Assembly (NCBI GenBank): GCA_910580005.1 | Contig: CAJTXH010000014.1 | Span: forward strand, 1 to 34,515 | From: an uncultured Lachnospiraceae bacterium | GTDB lineage: Bacteria > Bacillota > Clostridia > Lachnospirales > Lachnospiraceae | DNA: 34,515 bases | Direction of reading: 5' to 3' | Shown: piece by piece, positions 33,033 to 34,515 of the stretch | How the letters are laid out: each line of letters opens with the position of its first letter | Numbering within the stretch: the first letter of the stretch is position 1 | The notes under the pieces: generated by a model | The model's input: only the letters and a program-made list of their open reading frames with translations | What the model was told of the DNA's origin: nothing | The model's database searches: none | Translations under genes and position numbers: made by a program

Positions 33033-34424
33033 CTATACTTTAGCAAGAACCGGGTCAAGAAGTTGTCTTACTTCTAATGTGCATTCTGCATAGATTTTTA
33101 AAAATTCAAGGAATGGGAAAATGCCAAAATACTGTCCCACATATACAACTACCACAACTACCTCTTTTGGTTTTGTTTCTTTATAGTTTTTGGCAGCAAC
33201 AGGCAAGGATTTGCCTGTGTAAAACTGCCCTTCTTCAAGGTTTTTGTATATCTGGAAGAAAAGGTAGCCGGTAAGGGTCATCACAATATGGAAAGTAATA
33301 TAATTATATTTTGTACTTTTAAAATCACTTAATTCCCAGAAATCTTTCATCTGGCGGAAGTCTTCTTCTATTTCTGGGCGCAGTTCATAAATCTGGACAA
33401 TCTGGCGTGCAGTTTTTGTGGTATCAGTGGTCATAAAGACAAAAAACTTACCTGTTTTTTTATCATGCACAACACATGCATTAACTGGTACATCGTTTTC
33501 AGGTGTACCACTTGTCCACAATGGTCCAAGGGATTTTACAAGCTGTATTTCCTGGTCCTTTCTTTTTTTATTTGGATGTTTCTGCCATTTTCCACTGGAA
33601 ACAGCCAGGGATACTGCATCTTTAAATATATCCATGTTTTCCCTTGCAGGGACATATGTATCAGTCTTACGTTCTGTTTTAAGGTAATTTGTCATTTCAC
33701 GTGACAGGAACCCCCTGTCATTTATTAATATGTCATTTTCATGGAAACACGTAGTGTTTTTTAACATTTCCCTACATAATTCCATGTCATGGGTTTTTAA
33801 AGTGCCAAAGACTATTTCTTCTGCCATGCCAGAGTCACCTGTAATGCCACGCAGCACACCAAGTTTATATCCACGCATGGTTTCACCGTCTATGGTTACA
33901 ACAGAAGAATTTTCATAATTTGTATTATCAAGGTTTACAGGGATTTTAGTACAATCCAGTATATGTATGCACGGATGCACACCAAGATTTTTTAATGCAT
34001 AATCCTGCACATAATGGTTATAAAAAGAAACCAGTTCCCCGCTGCTGTATTTTTTCACAAGCCTGCGCATTACGTTTTCAGAAAAAAGGCCATTATTTAC
34101 GTCACGTCCGTAATCCCATGCATTCCAGCCAAGTTCCGCAAGCAGTCCTGCATCTGTAACTGCAAAAGGGATATCTGTAAGGCTTGTCTTCTGTTTAAGT
34201 TTTGCAGTGACAGCAAGTGCAAGGAGTGTATCTGGAGGAATATGGGAGTTACCACTGCGTTTATCTTTAAATGCTTTATTAAATGGTTCAAGAAAGCCAT
34301 TGTGTTTCATAGCAAGCATAACAGAATCAGCAAGTGCTGGCAGTGCCAGTTCCGCAGCGTCTATTTTTCCTGAATGTATTGCTTCAAGGACTTTTTCCTT
34401 ATCTTTTTTACTAATCTGTACCAT
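33033..34424 (-). CDS. IS4-type DDE transposase
   Basis: Catalyses cut-and-paste transposition of its IS. The intact 463-residue product has an N-terminal DNA-binding half (about 1-145) and a DDE catalytic core: D157 (ILDCTKIPV), D236 (LINDRGF) and E353. The last is in YELRPEIEEDFRQMK with Y346, R349, E353 and K360, an exact Y(2)R(3)E(6)K signature of IS4-type enzymes. An insertion rich in Lys lies between the second D and the E. The start at 34422-34424 has GGGA eight bases upstream. No frameshift or internal stop is present, so the element could be active. Confidence 0.93.
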   Translation of the reverse strand: MVQISKKDKEKVLEAIHSGKIDAAELALPALADSVMLAMKHNGFLEPFNKAFKDKRSGNSHIPPDTLLALAVTAKLKQKTSLTDIPFAVTDAGLLAELGWNAWDYGRDVNNGLFSENVMRRLVKKYSSGELVSFYNHYVQDYALKNLGVHPCIHILDCTKIPVNLDNTNYENSSVVTIDGETMRGYKLGVLRGITGDSGMAEEIVFGTLKTHDMELCREMLKNTTCFHENDILINDRGFLSREMTNYLKTERKTDTYVPARENMDIFKDAVSLAVSSGKWQKHPNKKRKDQEIQLVKSLGPLWTSGTPENDVPVNACVVHDKKTGKFFVFMTTDTTKTARQIVQIYELRPEIEEDFRQMKDFWELSDFKSTKYNYITFHIVMTLTGYLFFQIYKNLEEGQFYTGKSLPVAAKNYKETKPKEVVVVVVYVGQYFGIFPFLEFLKIYAECTLEVRQLLDPVLAKV

Positions 34425-34491
34425 AATGTTGTTCCCTGCCTTTATATTAGAATGGTTATTTCCCCATCCGATTATAACAAATTTTTTACAT

Positions 34492-34514
34492 TATGTCCAA
34501 AAGACTAATTGAAG
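34492..34514 (-). repeat. Right terminal inverted repeat of the IS
   Basis: Perfect inverted copy of 32996-33018. The window ends one base after it. Confidence 0.9.
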
Positions 34515-34515
34515 A

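Larger units (their letters stand above)
32996..34514 (-). mobile_element. Complete IS4-superfamily insertion sequence
   Basis: A 1,519-bp element bounded by perfect 23-bp terminal inverted repeats (32996-33018 and 34492-34514, cttcaattagtcttttggac at the left tip). It carries one intact transposase gene on the minus strand. Size, terminal repeats and the transposase YREK signature fit the IS4 superfamily; the named family is not assigned. The outside flank at the right end is a single base, so a target duplication cannot be tested here. Confidence 0.9.

Overview
The window looks like the chromosome of an anaerobic, endospore-forming, motile Firmicute of class Clostridia, most likely Lachnospiraceae. 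Support comes from gene content: the [FeFe]-hydrogenase maturase HydG, spore genes spmB and ytvI-like, the chemotaxis genes cheX and cheD, the c-di-AMP phosphodiesterase gdpP beside rplI and dnaB, and HPr kinase. The DNA is AT-rich and most genes have strong GGAGG-type ribosome binding sites. The genus is not settled.

Layout. (1) 1-6325, minus strand: a methyltransferase, then gdpP-rplI-dnaB behind a near-consensus promoter, then pgi (cut by the window edge) with its own promoter. (2) 6326-8215: a small protein gene diverges from a ytvI-like membrane protein gene. (3) 8216-11656, minus: cheX, a TrmH-type RNA methyltransferase, and two unlike G3E (CobW-type) GTPase genes. One GTPase has a CxCC motif and a very His-rich loop. 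The other lacks CxCC and ends in a DUF1980/TIGR03943-like domain. A near-identical 23-bp leader precedes both. (4) 11755-21108, minus: uvrC, hprK, an HD-domain protein, pth, mfd and a PrsA-like lipoprotein, a housekeeping cluster holding two nucleotide-excision-repair genes. (5) 21380-24055, plus: spmB, a PAP2 phosphatase and hydG. (6) 24151-24936, minus: a soluble PocR-domain mini-chemoreceptor. (7) 25327-28528, plus: nadA-nadB-nadC, de novo NAD synthesis from aspartate. (8) 28627-31816, minus: a FucI-family isomerase and xylulokinase, with an inverted repeat around the predicted promoter. (9) 32055-32546, plus: cheD. (10) 32756-34515: a 181-bp nested palindrome followed by a complete IS4-type insertion sequence whose right end falls at the window end.

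Convergent gene pairs are separated by clean bidirectional hairpin terminators (8124-8164, 24083-24113, 28559-28597). No tRNA, rRNA, CRISPR array, phage or defence island was seen. Most of the window is ordinary core genome. The least explained parts are the paired G3E GTPases with their duplicated leader, the 181-bp palindrome, and the mini-chemoreceptor. Assignments rest on motifs read by eye and on remembered families; no database search was run.
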